NCBI RefSeq assembly: GCF_017876655.1 | Contig: NZ_JAGIOK010000001.1 | Location: forward strand, 2,914,001 to 2,978,000 | DNA length: 64,000 bases | Direction: 5' to 3' | DNA from: Microbacterium imperiale | Lineage (GTDB): Bacteria; Actinomycetota; Actinomycetes; Actinomycetales; Microbacteriaceae | Shown: positions 63,870 to 64,000 of the stretch, piece by piece | Layout: each line of letters begins with the position of its first letter | Numbering within the stretch: the stretch's first letter is position 1 | Translations under genes and position numbers: made by a program | The notes under the pieces: generated by a model | Told to the model about the DNA's origin: nothing | The model's database searches: none | Seen by the model: the letters and a program-made list of their open reading frames with translations, nothing else

Positions 63870-64000
63870 CTATCGGCGTTTGTCAGTCCCGCCCTGGTCC
63901 GCGAAGTCGGGTTCAGCGCGCAGAGCGTCGGCTATCTGTTCTTCTGGTCGCGGCGCGACGGTCTCATCAGCCTCGAGCTCAGGAACGCTCGGCTCATCCG
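63870..64000 (-). CDS. C-terminal end of an unidentified protein (partial)
   Basis: The minus strand is open from the window edge for 42 codons and ends in TAG. The encoded tail is acidic and proline-rich (DEPSVPELEADETVAPRPEE ... DALRAEPDFADQGG), coding-like rather than random. The gene begins outside the window. Lying upstream of katA on the same strand, it could be co-transcribed with it. Confidence 0.4.
   Translation of the reverse strand, partial: DEPSVPELEADETVAPRPEEQIADALRAEPDFADQGGTDKRR

Overview
The window is high-GC (about 70 %) actinobacterial chromosome. It is most likely from Microbacteriaceae, close to Microbacterium. The grounds are an Lsr2 nucleoid protein, a PASTA-domain class A PBP, a Tad pilus locus with a DUF4244 pilin-like protein, the topA-tmk-holB order, Mqo, many GTG starts and a large class of leaderless promoters (TANNNT followed by exactly 6 nt and then the start codon). 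There are 66 CDS calls, two of them cut by the window edges. There are also two tRNAs (Pro-CGG, Thr-CGT), two decayed gene remnants, several strong terminators and a number of operator-like palindromes. No rRNA, CRISPR array, transposase or integrase was seen.

Layout. 1-15.8 kb is core metabolism and envelope: coaBC (partial), an NRDE protein, asd, mqo, tdk, an lldR-lldD lactate unit with a LldR-type operator, a HAD phosphatase, tRNA-Pro, metallophosphoesterase plus penicillin-binding protein, a DUF4177/RidA pair, a CPA1 antiporter and acs. 15.8-18.9 kb is an accessory insert with a less GC-rich look. It holds a lipoprotein, a secreted streptogrisin-like protease and two broken genes, and it is flanked by a 96-bp direct repeat (about 90 % identical) whose right copy is the tadA promoter. 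18.9-21.8 kb is a compact Tad-type locus. 21.8-28.8 kb is topA-tmk-holB-hydrolase facing a nucleotidyltransferase.

28.8-31.6 kb is a metQ-metN-metI methionine importer. Its 5' leader folds into a three-way-junction RNA that could trade pairing with the ribosome-binding region, and an 18-bp-arm hairpin sits between metQ and metN. 31.7-34.5 kb has tRNA-Thr, a sugar oxidoreductase/isomerase pair and a divergent TetR regulator. 34.5-44.1 kb holds a leader-peptide/membrane-protein pair, an MMPL exporter with a palindrome over its -10, nicotinamidase, a Ser/Thr kinase and a four-gene translationally coupled lipoprotein/adaptor/ABC export operon. 44.1-50.9 kb is small zinc-binding proteins, a WcbI protein, a TetR/MFS divergent pair, an NADP oxidoreductase and a DUF1304/TetR divergent pair sharing a perfect 40-bp palindrome. 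51-54.4 kb is an SDR / subunit-3-like / GMC dehydrogenase operon. 54.5-59.8 kb is a tctCBA tricarboxylate transporter with a divergent CitAB-type two-component system. The end carries phzF, small membrane proteins, lsr2 and catalase.

The best candidates for something undescribed are the metQ leader RNA, the 40-bp DUF1304/TetR palindrome, the repeat-flanked protease insert in front of the pilus operon, and the heavy over-use of the word GGATGCC/GGCATCC throughout coding DNA.
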